Part shown: positions 27,920 through 35,855 of the stretch, in pieces
Layout: each line of letters starts with the position of its first letter
Position numbering within the stretch: the stretch's first letter is position 1
NCBI RefSeq assembly: GCF_000771745.2
Contig: NZ_JPSL02000038.1
Span: forward strand, 132,024-196,023
Direction of reading: 5' to 3'
Length of the DNA stretch: 64,000 bases
DNA from: Thermus filiformis
GTDB taxonomy: Bacteria; Deinococcota; Deinococci; Deinococcales; Thermaceae
Notes under the pieces: generated by a model
Told to the model about the DNA's origin: nothing
Seen by the model: only the letters and a program-made list of their open reading frames with translations
The model's database searches: none
Made by a program: the position numbers and the translations under genes

Positions 27920-28933
27920 ATGACGTTCTCGGTCCTGAAGGAAGAGGGAACCGGCCTCCTCCCGGAGCGCCGGGTGGCCCTCACCCCCTTGGGGGTGGGG
28001 GAGTTGGTCCGCGCCGGGGCGAGGGTCTACGTGGAAAAGGGCGCGGGGCTAGGGGCGGGCTTCTCCGACGAGGAGTACGAGGCGGCCGGGGCCCGGGTGG
28101 TCTACACCCGGGAGGAGGCCCTGGGCCGGGGAGAGGTCCTCCTGCGGGTGAGCCGGCCGAGCCTGGCCGAGGCGGAGGCCCTGCCCCCGGGCCGGATCCT
28201 GATGGGCTTCTTGCACCTGGCGGTGGCGGAGAGCCGGCTTCTGGAGGTCTTCAAGGAGAAGGACCTGCGGGCGGTGGGCTATGAGCTCATCGGGGAGGAG
28301 CGGCCCATCCTCAGGGCCATGAGCGAGATCGCGGGGCGGCTTTCCCCCCAGATCGCGGGGCGGCTTCTGGAAAGCCCCGAGGGGCCGGGCATCCTCCTCT
28401 CGGGCCTGGCGGGCATCCCCCCGGCGGAGGTGGTGATCCTGGGGGCGGGGGTGCTGGGCCGGGCAGCGGCCCGGAGCTTTTTGGGCCTGGGGGCCTCGGT
28501 CTACCTCCTGGACAAGGACCTGCGGGCCCTCGAGGCCGCCCACCGGGAGGCGCCGGGGGCGGTAACCGCCCTCCTCACCCAGGCCCGCCTCGAGCGCTAC
28601 GTGGGCTTCGCCAACGTCCTGATCGGGGCGGTGGCGGTGCCCGGGGAGAGGACCCCGGTCCTCCTGAGCCGCGCCCTTTTGGAAAAGGCCCGGCCCGGGA
28701 CGGTCCTCCTGGACTTCAGCATTGACCAAGGCGGGGTGGCGGAGACCAGCCGCCCCGGGGTGTACAAGGAAGCGGGGGTCCTGCACTTCGCCCTGCCCAA
28801 CGTCCCCGCCCTGGTGGCCCGCACCGCCAGCCACGCCCTGACCATGACCCTCCTGCCCTATCTGCTCGAGCTCATTCACAAGCCCCTGGAGGAAATCCCC
28901 GCCCTGGCGCGGGGCCTGGGAGGTGAAGCGTGA
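27920..28933 (+). CDS. Alanine dehydrogenase / NAD(P) transhydrogenase-family protein
   Basis: 337 residues. The AlaDh/PNT N-terminal domain is seen in LLPERRVALTPLGVGELVRAGARVYVEKGAG and the NAD domain in VVILGAGVLGRAAARSFLGLGASVYLLDKD (GxGxxG near residue 175), with the usual LLDFSIDQGG near 270. Shorter than typical Ald (about 370). It could be an alanine dehydrogenase or a relative. TAGCAT (27907-27912) is seven bases before the ATG. Overlaps the CoA-transferase gene by four bases. Confidence 0.82.
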   Translation: MTFSVLKEEGTGLLPERRVALTPLGVGELVRAGARVYVEKGAGLGAGFSDEEYEAAGARVVYTREEALGRGEVLLRVSRPSLAEAEALPPGRILMGFLHLAVAESRLLEVFKEKDLRAVGYELIGEERPILRAMSEIAGRLSPQIAGRLLESPEGPGILLSGLAGIPPAEVVILGAGVLGRAAARSFLGLGASVYLLDKDLRALEAAHREAPGAVTALLTQARLERYVGFANVLIGAVAVPGERTPVLLSRALLEKARPGTVLLDFSIDQGGVAETSRPGVYKEAGVLHFALPNVPALVARTASHALTMTLLPYLLELIHKPLEEIPALARGLGGEA

Positions 28934-30246
28934 ACTACCGGAAGAAACTCACCCACCCGGAGGACGCGGCCCGGCTCATCCAGAGCGGCTTCCGGGTCTT
29001 CGTCTCGGGCAACGCCGCCACCCCCACCCCCATCCTGGAGGCCCTGGCAGCCCGGAGGGAGGAGCTTTGGAACGTGGAGCTGGTCCACCTGCTCCAGATG
29101 GGGCACGACCCCTTCGCGGGGCCCGAGATGGAGGGGCACTTCCGCAGGCGCTCCCTCTTCGTGGGCCCCGCCGACCGGGAGGCGGTGAACCAGGGCCGGG
29201 CGGACTACGTGCCCATCATGCTCCACCAGGTGCCCTGGCTCTTCAAGCGGGGGCTTCTGCCCCTGGACGCGGCCATCGTCCAGGTCTCCCCGCCGGACGA
29301 GCACGGGTTCTGCTCCTTAGGGGTGGAGGTGATCGCCAGCAAGGCGGCCATAGAGGCGGCCCGGATCGTGATCGCCATGGTCAACCCTCGGATGCCCCGC
29401 ACCCTGGGGGACACCTTCGTCCACGTCTCCCGCTTCACCGCCATCGTGGAGATGGACTACCCCCTGCCCGAGCTCAAGCGGGAGGGGTTCGGGGAGGTGG
29501 AGCGGAGGATCGGGGAGCACGTGGCGGGCCTCATAGAGGACGGGGCCACCTTGCAGATGGGCATCGGGGCCATCCCGGACGCGGTCTTGGCCAGCCTCGA
29601 GGGCCGGCGCGACCTGGGCATCCACACCGAGATGATCTCCGACGGGGTGCTGGAGGCCCTGGAGAAGGGGCTGATCACCGGGAGCAAGAAGACCCTCCAC
29701 CCTGGGAAGATCATCGGCACCTTCGCCCTGGGCTCGGAAAGGCTCTACCGGTTCATCCACGACAACCCCCTGTTTGAGCTCCACCCCACGGACTACGTGA
29801 ACGACCCCTTCGTCATCGCCCAGAACCGGAAGATGGTGGCCATCAACTCGGCCATAGAGGTGGACCTGACGGGCCAGGTGGTGGCCGACTCCATCGGCAC
29901 CCGCATCTACTCCGGCTTCGGGGGCCAGCTGGACTTCATCCGGGGCGCGGCCCGGAGCGAGGGGGGCCGGCCCATCATCGCCCTCCCCTCCACCGCCAAG
30001 GGGCAGAGCCGGATCGTCCCCTTGCTGAAGCCGGGAGCAGGGGTGGTGACCACCCGGGCGGACGTGCACTACGTGGTCACGGAGTACGGCGTGGCCGAGC
30101 TCTTCGGCCGCTCCTTGCGGGAGCGGGCCCTGGCCCTCATCGCCATCGCCCACCCCGACCACCGGGAGGCCCTGATGGAGGCCGCTTGGGAGCGGCGGCT
30201 CATCCCCAGAAGCTACCCCGGGGCGCTTGACAAACCCAAAGGCTAG
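28930..30246 (+). CDS. Acetyl-CoA hydrolase/CoA-transferase family protein
   Basis: 438 residues matching the acetyl-CoA hydrolase/4-hydroxybutyrate CoA-transferase family: GFRVFVSGNAATPTPILEAL at the start, LQMGIGAIPDAVL near residue 213, IHTEMISDGVLEALEKG, YSGFGGQLDFIRGAARSEGG near 318, and VVTTRADVHYVVTEYGVAELFG near 375. It moves CoA between acyl groups. Start GTG overlaps the stop of the dehydrogenase-like gene (GTGA), so the two are coupled; together they may act in amino-acid or short-acid catabolism, which is inference. Confidence 0.87.
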   Translation: MNYRKKLTHPEDAARLIQSGFRVFVSGNAATPTPILEALAARREELWNVELVHLLQMGHDPFAGPEMEGHFRRRSLFVGPADREAVNQGRADYVPIMLHQVPWLFKRGLLPLDAAIVQVSPPDEHGFCSLGVEVIASKAAIEAARIVIAMVNPRMPRTLGDTFVHVSRFTAIVEMDYPLPELKREGFGEVERRIGEHVAGLIEDGATLQMGIGAIPDAVLASLEGRRDLGIHTEMISDGVLEALEKGLITGSKKTLHPGKIIGTFALGSERLYRFIHDNPLFELHPTDYVNDPFVIAQNRKMVAINSAIEVDLTGQVVADSIGTRIYSGFGGQLDFIRGAARSEGGRPIIALPSTAKGQSRIVPLLKPGAGVVTTRADVHYVVTEYGVAELFGRSLRERALALIAIAHPDHREALMEAAWERRLIPRSYPGALDKPKG

Positions 30247-30254
30247 GCCCTTAT

Positions 30255-32708
30255 ATGGGGGCGATGCCGAACCCTTCCCGGCCGCGCAAGGAAAAAGGGG
30301 TGGGCCCCGCCCGGACCCTGGTGGTGGTGGAGTCGCCGGCCAAGGCCAAAAGCCTCTCCAAGATGCTCGGGGACGGGTTTGAGGTGCGGGCCAGCAAGGG
30401 GCACGTGGCCGACCTCCCCGAACGCACCCTGGGGGTGGACGTGGAGCGCGACTTCGCCCCCACCTACGAGGTGAAGAAGGAGAAGAAGGAGGTGGTGGAG
30501 GAGCTGAAGAAGGCCGCCCGGGGGAAACGGGTCCTGATCGCCACCGACCCCGACCGGGAAGGGGAGGCCATCGGCTGGCACCTGGCCCGCCTCCTGGGAT
30601 TGGACCCGCAGGAGCCCTTGCGGGTGGAGTTCCACGAGATCACGCCCAAGGTGGTCCGCCAGGCGGTCCAGGCCCCCCGGCCCATCAACCAGAACCTGGT
30701 GGACGCCCAGCAGGCGAGGCGGGTCCTGGACCGGCTTCTGGGGTACAACCTCTCCCCCCTCCTCTCCCTCGAGTTCCGCAAACGGGCCCTCTCCGCGGGC
30801 CGGGTGCAGAGCGTGGCCCTGAGGCTCGTGGTGGAGCGGGAGGAGGAGATCGAGGCCTTCCGCCCCGAGGTCTACCACCTGGTCCTGGGCCGGTTCCGGG
30901 TGGAGGGCCAGGATGTAGAGGTGGAGGCCCGCCTCCAGGAGGTCCGGGGCCAGCGGCTTTGGCTCGGGGAGGGGGAGAAGGAGGGAAAGCTCCACCTGAA
31001 GGAGGAGGCCCAGGTCCAGGCGCTCCTTTCCGAGCTGGCCCGGGCCTCCTACCGGGTTGGGAAGGTGGAGGTGAAGGAGCGGCGCAAGTCCCCCCCGCCC
31101 CCCTTCACCACCTCCACCCTCCAGCAGGCGGCCAGCAGCCGCCTGGGCTACACCGCCAGCCGCACCATGCGCATCGCCCAGCGCCTCTACGAGGGGGTGG
31201 ACCTGCCGGAGGGGACGGTGGGCCTCATCACCTACATGCGCACGGACTCGGTCCGGGTCTCCCCCGAGGCGGTGGAGCGGGCGCGGGAGGTGATCGGCCA
31301 GGTCTTCGGGCGGGAGTTCCTCCCGGAGGCCCCCCGGGCCTACCGGAACAAGAAGGCCGGGGTGCAGGACGCCCACGAGGCCATCCGCCCCACCGACCCG
31401 GCCCGCACCCCGGAGGCGGTGCGGAAGTACCTCTCGGAGGAGGAGTACCGGCTTTACGACCTGATCTGGCGCCGCTTCCTGGCGAGCCAAATGAAGGACG
31501 CCCTCTACGAGACCACCTCCGCCCTCCTCCCCTCCTTGGACGGGGCCTTCGTCTTCCGGGCCTCGGGCTCGGTCCTGAAGTTCGAGGGCTACCTCCGGGC
31601 CTGGGGGCGGGGGGCAGAAGAGGCTTCCCCCGAGGAGGAACCCCCCCTTCCCCCCCTGCTCGAGGGAAGCCCGGCCCGGCTCCTCGAGGCCCGGGCGGAG
31701 AGGAAGACCACCGAGCCCCCCCCGCGCTACACCGACGCCACCCTGGTCAAAACCCTGGAAGAGCTGGGCATCGGGAGGCCCTCCACCTACGCCCCCACCC
31801 TGGAGACCCTGGAGAAGCGCGCCTACATCCGGCGGCAGGGCCGGACCCTCTTCCCCACCCCCCTGGGCCGGGAGGTGGTCGGGTACCTCCGCGCCCACTT
31901 CCCCCGGGTGGTGGCCTACGACTTCACCGCCCAGATGGAGGACCGGCTGGACGAGGTGGAGGAGGGCCGGGCGGTCTGGCCCCGGGTGGTCTGGGAGTTC
32001 TACGCCCCCTTCCTGGAGGAGCTTTCCCAGGTGCCCAAGAAGACCTGCCCCAGGTGCGGCAGGCCCCTGGAGCTCAAGGTGAGCCGGTACGGGCAGTTCC
32101 TGGGCTGCACCGGCTACCCCGAGTGCACCTACACCGAGCCTTTGGAGAAGCGGGAGAGCGAGCCCTTGGAGGAGGCCTGCCCCAAGTGCGGCAGGCCCCT
32201 GGTGCGCAAGACCGGGCGGTACGGCCGCTTCATCGCCTGCTCCGGCTACCCGGAGTGCGACTACACCCGGGACGAGGCCCCCTCCACCGGCATCCTTTGC
32301 CCCAAGTGCAAGAAGGGGGAGGTCCTGGAGAAGCGGAGCAAGCGGGGCAAGCCCTACTACCGCTGCAGCGAGAAGGGATGCGACTTCCTCTCCTTCTACC
32401 CCCTCCTGCCGGAGGCCTGCCCCAAGTGCGGCTGGAACCTGGTCCAGAAGGGCAAGGCCAAGGCTTGCTCCAATCCGGACTGCCCGGACTACGCGGGCCC
32501 TTCCCGGGAAAGGAAGCAGGGCCCCGAAAAGCCCCGGGACTGGAAGGACCTGCTGGCCTTCAAGGACCGGCTGGACTCTAAGGAGCGGGCGGTCCTGGAG
32601 AAGGTGGACTCCGGCTCCCCCCTGACGCAAGAGGAGGAGGCCCTCTTCAAGAAGGCCCTCTTCAAGCTCCGCATGGCCAAGGGCCGGGCCCAGAAGATGA
32701 AAGCGTGA
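30255..32708 (+). CDS. topA: DNA topoisomerase I (type IA)
   Basis: 817 residues. TOPRIM opening TLVVVESPAKAKSLSKMLG, ATDPDREGEAIGWHL with the metal-binding DPDRE, the active-site block TYMRTDSVRVSPEAV with the catalytic tyrosine near residue 325, and VQDAHEAIRPT. Three C-terminal zinc-ribbon-like modules carry CPRCGRP, CPKCGRP, CPKCKKG and CPKCGWN cysteine pairs (about residues 595-750). It relaxes negative supercoils. ATG 30264, nine bases later in frame, is an alternative start. The stop codon TGA overlaps the first base of a palindromic repeat element. Confidence 0.96.
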   Translation: MGAMPNPSRPRKEKGVGPARTLVVVESPAKAKSLSKMLGDGFEVRASKGHVADLPERTLGVDVERDFAPTYEVKKEKKEVVEELKKAARGKRVLIATDPDREGEAIGWHLARLLGLDPQEPLRVEFHEITPKVVRQAVQAPRPINQNLVDAQQARRVLDRLLGYNLSPLLSLEFRKRALSAGRVQSVALRLVVEREEEIEAFRPEVYHLVLGRFRVEGQDVEVEARLQEVRGQRLWLGEGEKEGKLHLKEEAQVQALLSELARASYRVGKVEVKERRKSPPPPFTTSTLQQAASSRLGYTASRTMRIAQRLYEGVDLPEGTVGLITYMRTDSVRVSPEAVERAREVIGQVFGREFLPEAPRAYRNKKAGVQDAHEAIRPTDPARTPEAVRKYLSEEEYRLYDLIWRRFLASQMKDALYETTSALLPSLDGAFVFRASGSVLKFEGYLRAWGRGAEEASPEEEPPLPPLLEGSPARLLEARAERKTTEPPPRYTDATLVKTLEELGIGRPSTYAPTLETLEKRAYIRRQGRTLFPTPLGREVVGYLRAHFPRVVAYDFTAQMEDRLDEVEEGRAVWPRVVWEFYAPFLEELSQVPKKTCPRCGRPLELKVSRYGQFLGCTGYPECTYTEPLEKRESEPLEEACPKCGRPLVRKTGRYGRFIACSGYPECDYTRDEAPSTGILCPKCKKGEVLEKRSKRGKPYYRCSEKGCDFLSFYPLLPEACPKCGWNLVQKGKAKACSNPDCPDYAGPSRERKQGPEKPRDWKDLLAFKDRLDSKERAVLEKVDSGSPLTQEEEALFKKALFKLRMAKGRAQKMKA

Positions 32709-32750
32709 TACCACCCCAGCTTGGCTTGCGCCAAGCTGGGGGCCCCGGTA
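32708..32750 (+). repeat. Palindromic repeat element, copy 2
   Basis: Forward orientation: ATACCACCCC, stem AGCTTGG/CCAAGCT with loop CTTGCG, then GGCCCCGGTA. It overlaps the topA stop codon as copy 1 overlaps the malF stop. Ten bases later a 54-bp promoter arm begins, shared with the copy at 57844. Confidence 0.88.
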
Positions 32751-32760
32751 AAGCCTTTCC

Positions 32761-32814
32761 CAAGCCTCCCGACGGAACCGCGCATGCGAAGGAAACGGCA
32801 GAAAAGGGTATGAT
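32761..32814 (+). promoter_or_regulatory. Conserved 54-bp promoter arm following palindrome copy 2
   Basis: Starts CAAGCCTCCC and ends CAGAAAAGGGTATGAT. It matches 57891-57944 at about 45 of 54 positions, all differences being transitions. The final TATGAT is the likely -10 box of the cupin gene, whose ATG follows about 30 bases later with AAAGGAAG in front. Confidence 0.55.
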
Positions 32815-32844
32815 CCTAAGCCTGGTCCAGAAAGGAAGCTCGGG

Positions 32845-33102
32845 ATGAAACTTCACTTGAAGCGGCTCGCCAAGGAGAAGGAGGTGCGCTTCCCCGGGGT
32901 GGAGCACCTCCGGGTCTACGAGGCCCGGGAGAGGGAGGAGCGGACGGGGGAGTTCGTCTACGTGGTGCTGGAGGGGGAGGTGGTCATTGACCTCCCGGAC
33001 GGGCGGTACCTTCACCTGCGCCCCTTTGAGGCCGCTCACCTAACGGGGCCTCACCTCCTCCTTCCCGTGGAGCGGGCCCTCCTTCTGGAGATTCGGGCGT
33101 AG
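32845..33102 (+). CDS. Small cupin-fold protein
   Basis: 85 residues. GEFVYVVLEGEVVIDLPDGRYLHLRPFEAAHLTGPHLL has the spacing of a single small cupin barrel (GxxxYVLxG then PG-like turn and HL). Only one clear histidine is placed for metal binding, so catalytic function is uncertain; a small-molecule binding or sensing role is possible. Its last 119 bases overlap, on the other strand, the 3' end of the VanW gene. Confidence 0.72.
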   Translation: MKLHLKRLAKEKEVRFPGVEHLRVYEAREREERTGEFVYVVLEGEVVIDLPDGRYLHLRPFEAAHLTGPHLLLPVERALLLEIRA

Positions 33103-34240
33103 GCCCCACCAGGTAGACCGCCCCCCAGGGCCGGTAGGTGCTCCGCAGGGTTTCCTTCCGTTCCTTCCCGTCCCGGTAGCGGACCGTCCGCTTCCAGACC
33201 ACCGTCATCCCCTCGGCGGCGAAGTCCACCTGCTTGACCGCGCCGGGGGGAAGGCTGGGGTCAAGGATGCGCCGCTCGGGCAGGGGGGGCTTGCGGTCCG
33301 TGATGGTGGGCCCCTCGAGGCGGACCTCCCGGTCCTTGGTCCCGAAGAGGTGGAAGCGGAGCTTCGTCCCCTGGACCGAGACCTGGATGTAGAGGTGGCC
33401 CGGGGTGTCGTTGGCAAAGCGGAAGTCCCGGTAGGGCTGGTAGACGCTCGCGTCCAGGCCCGGGGGGGTGTAGTAGCGGACCAGGTAGCTGTGGGGGTAG
33501 CGCTCCAGGATGGGCAGGCCCGCCAGGTAGACCGCCCGGAACAAGGTGGTGGAGACCTGGCAGAGCCCGCCCCCCACCCCCTGTTCCGTCCGGTCCCCCA
33601 CGATGACGTAGGCCTCCTTGTACCCGGTCTTCTCGCTCACCTCCCCCACCGCCCGGTTGAAGGAGAAGGCCCCCGGGGCAACGAGGAGGCCGTCCAGGCG
33701 GGAGGCGGCCAGGCGGAGGTTGTGCACTCGGTTGGGGTGGGAGCCCCGGAAGTCCGTCTCCCCCGTGGCCAGGTGCGCCCGCACCCCCAGGGCGTAGAGG
33801 TCGCGCAGACTGGGCTTGGGCGGGGTGTAGCGGGCGGGGAGGAGGAAGGTGCGCCTTCCCTCGGCCCAGGCCTTCCGGAAGGCCAACAGGGCCTCCTTCT
33901 CGTCAAAGGCCACCCCCACCTTCTCCACCCCCCGCCACTTTCCCCCCATGAGGACGAACCGGGGGGGGCGGGCCTCCCGGGTCCAGGCCTTGAGGAGGGC
34001 CTTGAGCTCGGCCTCCGAGGCCACCGGTTGCCGCCTCGAGCCCACGTAGGTCCTGAGCTCCCCCTCCTCAATCGCGTCCTCCTTGAGGACCAAAACCGCC
34101 TCGGGGACGGGCTTGACCTCCAGGGCCAAGCCGAAGGAAAAGGCCAAGAAGAGGCCCAGCGCCCTCCCTAGGACCCTCCCGGCCTGGCCTGGGAGGGGGG
34201 CGTGGGGCCTACGCCCGAGCGCCGGAGTCCAAGCCCTCAT
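32984..34240 (-). CDS. VanW-family exported protein
   Basis: 418 residues. Hydrophobic signal GRALGLFLAFSFGLAL near residues 24-40. A domain around residues 60-170 resembles the YoaR-like repeat, and the VanW domain follows: VAPGAFSFNRAVGEVSEKTGYKEA and GGGLCQVSTTLFRAVYLAGLPILERYPHS near residues 190-255. VanW proteins are cell-wall associated; their activity is unclear. TAAACT lies six bases before the ATG. The last 39 residues (glycine, proline and glutamate rich) are encoded antisense to the cupin gene and lie beyond the usual family end. Confidence 0.83.
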   Translation of the reverse strand: MRAWTPALGRRPHAPLPGQAGRVLGRALGLFLAFSFGLALEVKPVPEAVLVLKEDAIEEGELRTYVGSRRQPVASEAELKALLKAWTREARPPRFVLMGGKWRGVEKVGVAFDEKEALLAFRKAWAEGRRTFLLPARYTPPKPSLRDLYALGVRAHLATGETDFRGSHPNRVHNLRLAASRLDGLLVAPGAFSFNRAVGEVSEKTGYKEAYVIVGDRTEQGVGGGLCQVSTTLFRAVYLAGLPILERYPHSYLVRYYTPPGLDASVYQPYRDFRFANDTPGHLYIQVSVQGTKLRFHLFGTKDREVRLEGPTITDRKPPLPERRILDPSLPPGAVKQVDFAAEGMTVVWKRTVRYRDGKERKETLRSTYRPWGAVYLVGPTPESPEGGPAPREGGGEAPLGERPQRGAGEGTARPGGQ

Positions 34241-34382
34241 TCCCCGAGTTTACTTCCAGGTAACCACCCTTTCCAGGGGGTGGCGGTGGTGGGGGAAGCC
34301 CTCTTCCTTCGGCTGCTTCTCCGCTAGGAGAATACCGAAAGGAGCACGCAGTATCGAGAACGCCCACTCTGTGGTACCATGT
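34241..34382. other. Short gap between VanW gene and tnpB remnant
   Basis: Contains the leaderless -10 box of the VanW gene (TAAACT on the minus strand, 34247-34252) and about 130 bases in which I see no gene; it may include further decayed transposon sequence. Confidence 0.4.
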
Positions 34383-34640
34383 GCGTGTGGCTGGAAAGCA
34401 GGCCACCCTCACCTACAAAGCGGAAGAAGCTGGTAGGTGGGTTGTGGGGCTAGACCCCAAGCACACACGCCAGGATCGCCCGCTGTGCCGTCACAACGTC
34501 CTGGCAGGGGCTCGGACGGAGCCTTCGGGCACGGAGAAGACAAAGGCTGCTCCGTGAGACCCGAGAAGCCCCGTTCTTCAAAACGGGGAGTCGTCACGAC
34601 CTGAAGGGTCGCCCCCATGCGGGGGGGTTTGCCTAGGCGC
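34383..34640 (+). pseudogene. Remnant of an IS605-type transposon tnpB with its right-end hairpins
   Basis: Reading from 34386 the frame gives TLTYKAEEAGRWVVGLDPKHT, which matches the RuvC-III-side end of TnpB (YKAEEAG..VV..DPKxTSQ), but the zinc-finger stretch that should follow is missing and the frame soon reaches a stop. Downstream the frame DPRSPVLQNGESS and two hairpins (CCCCGTT/AACGGGG near 34579 and CGCCCCCAT/GCGGGG near 34610) look like the non-coding right end of such elements, the part that yields guide RNA. The 5' half of tnpB is absent. A decayed element, not functional. Confidence 0.55.
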
Positions 34641-34670
34641 TTTATTTTGCAAGGTGATTGGTGCCACTCT

Positions 34671-35474
34671 TCACTTAATGTTGCCGGGGCCCCCAGCTTG
34701 GCTTGCGCCAAGCTGGGGTGGCTTACCGGGGCCCCCGTCCTGGCGCAAGCCAGGATGGGGTGGTATAAGGCCTGCGGCCCGGTAAAGCGCCTCCTCTTCC
34801 TCCTCCCGTAGGGGCCGCACCGCCCCCGGGGGCAGGTCCAGGAGCAAGGGCCCCAGGGCCAGGCGCTTCAGGTAAAGGACCCGGTTTCCCCGGGCCAGGA
34901 ACATGCGCTTCACCTGGTGGAAGCGCCCCTCCCAGAGGACCAGCTCCACCCGGGTGGGGTCCTCGTCCCAGAAAAGCTCGGCGGGAAGGAGCCTCTTCCC
35001 GTCCAAAACGAGCCCCTCCCGGAAGGCCCTTCGGTCCTCCTCGGTGGCGGGGAGCTGGAGGTGGACCTGGTAGCGCTTCGCCACCTTGTGCCGGGGGTGG
35101 GTGAGGCGGTGGAGGAGGGTCCCGTCCGAGGTGAAGAGGAGGAGGCCCTCCGTGTCCTTGTCCAGCCGCCCCACCGCCTCCACCCGCTCCCGGTGGGCCT
35201 CGGGGAGGAGGCGGTAGACGCTCGGCCCCTCGGCCTCGCTCCGGCTGGTCACGTACCCGGAGGGCTTGTGCAGGAGGAAGTGGTGGTGGCGCCGGTAGGC
35301 CAAGGGCCTTCCCTCCAGGAAGAGGGGGGCCTGCTCCGGGTCCAGGAGGTGGCCGGGGTCCCTGATGACCTCCTCCCCCACCCGGACCAGGCCCTTCTGG
35401 ATGAGGCGGCGCACCTCCTTGCGGCTTCCCAAGCCCAGCTGGGCCAGGACCTTGTCCAGCCGCTCTCCCCTCAT
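34671..35474 (-). CDS. RluB/RsuA-family rRNA pseudouridine synthase with repeat-encoded tail
   Basis: 267 residues. An S4 RNA-binding domain (RLDKVLAQLGLGSRKEVRRLI) is followed by the synthase domain with the catalytic aspartate in VGRLDKDTEGLLLFTSDG near residue 105 and KRYQVHLQ and WEGRFHQVKRMF motifs. It isomerises a uridine in rRNA; which one cannot be told. The family normally ends near EALYRAAGL (residue 236). The last about 31 residues are encoded by two tandem palindromic repeat elements read through on the minus strand. The start overlaps the upstream nucleotidyltransferase gene by four bases. Confidence 0.9.
   Translation of the reverse strand: MRGERLDKVLAQLGLGSRKEVRRLIQKGLVRVGEEVIRDPGHLLDPEQAPLFLEGRPLAYRRHHHFLLHKPSGYVTSRSEAEGPSVYRLLPEAHRERVEAVGRLDKDTEGLLLFTSDGTLLHRLTHPRHKVAKRYQVHLQLPATEEDRRAFREGLVLDGKRLLPAELFWDEDPTRVELVLWEGRFHQVKRMFLARGNRVLYLKRLALGPLLLDLPPGAVRPLREEEEEALYRAAGLIPPHPGLRQDGGPGKPPQLGASQAGGPGNIK
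34682..34722 (-). repeat. Palindromic repeat element, copy 3 (inside rluB-like gene end)
   Basis: Reverse orientation: GCCGGGGCCCCC, stem AGCTTGG/CCAAGCT around CTTGCG, then GGGGTGGC. It encodes part of the C-terminal tail of the pseudouridine synthase. Confidence 0.87.
34724..34766 (-). repeat. Palindromic repeat element, copy 4 (tandem with copy 3)
   Basis: Reverse orientation, one base after copy 3: TACCGGGGCCCCC, stem GTCCTGG/CCAGGAT (one mismatch) around CGCAAG, then GGGGTGGTAT. Also within the coding end of the pseudouridine synthase. Confidence 0.87.
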
Positions 35475-35836
35475 AGCTCCCAGGCCCCCTCGAGCCAGGC
35501 CAAAGCCCCCCTGGCCTCCAGGCGGGCGAACTCTTCCGGCGTGAGCCCCCGGGCCTCCACCCGGCCCTCGCCCAGGCCCTGAAGGAGGGCCAGGCGCTCC
35601 AAGGGGTCCTTGGGCAGGCGGGAAGAGACCACCAGAAGGTCTATGTCGCTTTCCAGGTTAAAGCTCCCCCGGGCCACGGAGCCGAAGAGGAAGACCCTGG
35701 CCTCCCCCAGGACCCCCCGCACCCGCTCGGCGTAGCGGCGGGCCTCCTGAAGGCGCTCCTCCCACTCCCTGTACCGCCTTTCAAGGGCCCTCGAGGCCTG
35801 GGGCCGATGGGCAAGCTCCCGGTCCAAAGGCGCCAT
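35471..35836 (-). CDS. MNT-type nucleotidyltransferase domain protein
   Basis: 121 residues. A coiled N-terminal helix is followed by the nucleotidyltransferase motif FLFGSVARGSFNLESDIDLLVV (GSxARG then DxD) near residue 50. Such minimal nucleotidyltransferases are often antitoxins paired with HEPN toxins and can AMPylate them; no HEPN gene is adjacent, the partner instead being a pseudouridine synthase gene coupled by ATGA. TAGGAT lies seven bases before the ATG. Function open. Confidence 0.8.
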   Translation of the reverse strand: MAPLDRELAHRPQASRALERRYREWEERLQEARRYAERVRGVLGEARVFLFGSVARGSFNLESDIDLLVVSSRLPKDPLERLALLQGLGEGRVEARGLTPEEFARLEARGALAWLEGAWEL

Positions 35837-35842
35837 CCCCCT

Positions 35843-35849
35843 TATCCTA
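35843..35849. promoter_or_regulatory. Overlapping divergent -10 boxes (leaderless pair 2)
   Basis: TATCCT (35843-35848, plus) is seven bases before alaX ATG 35856; TAGGAT (35844-35849, minus) is seven bases before the nucleotidyltransferase ATG 35836. Only 19 bp separate the two start codons. Confidence 0.65.
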
Positions 35850-35855
35850 AAGGGG

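Noticed and set aside
30243-32714. An 823-codon open frame on the strand opposite topA
   Set aside because: It mirrors topA exactly, has no recognisable domain, and its composition is what extreme third-position GC produces antisense to a real gene.
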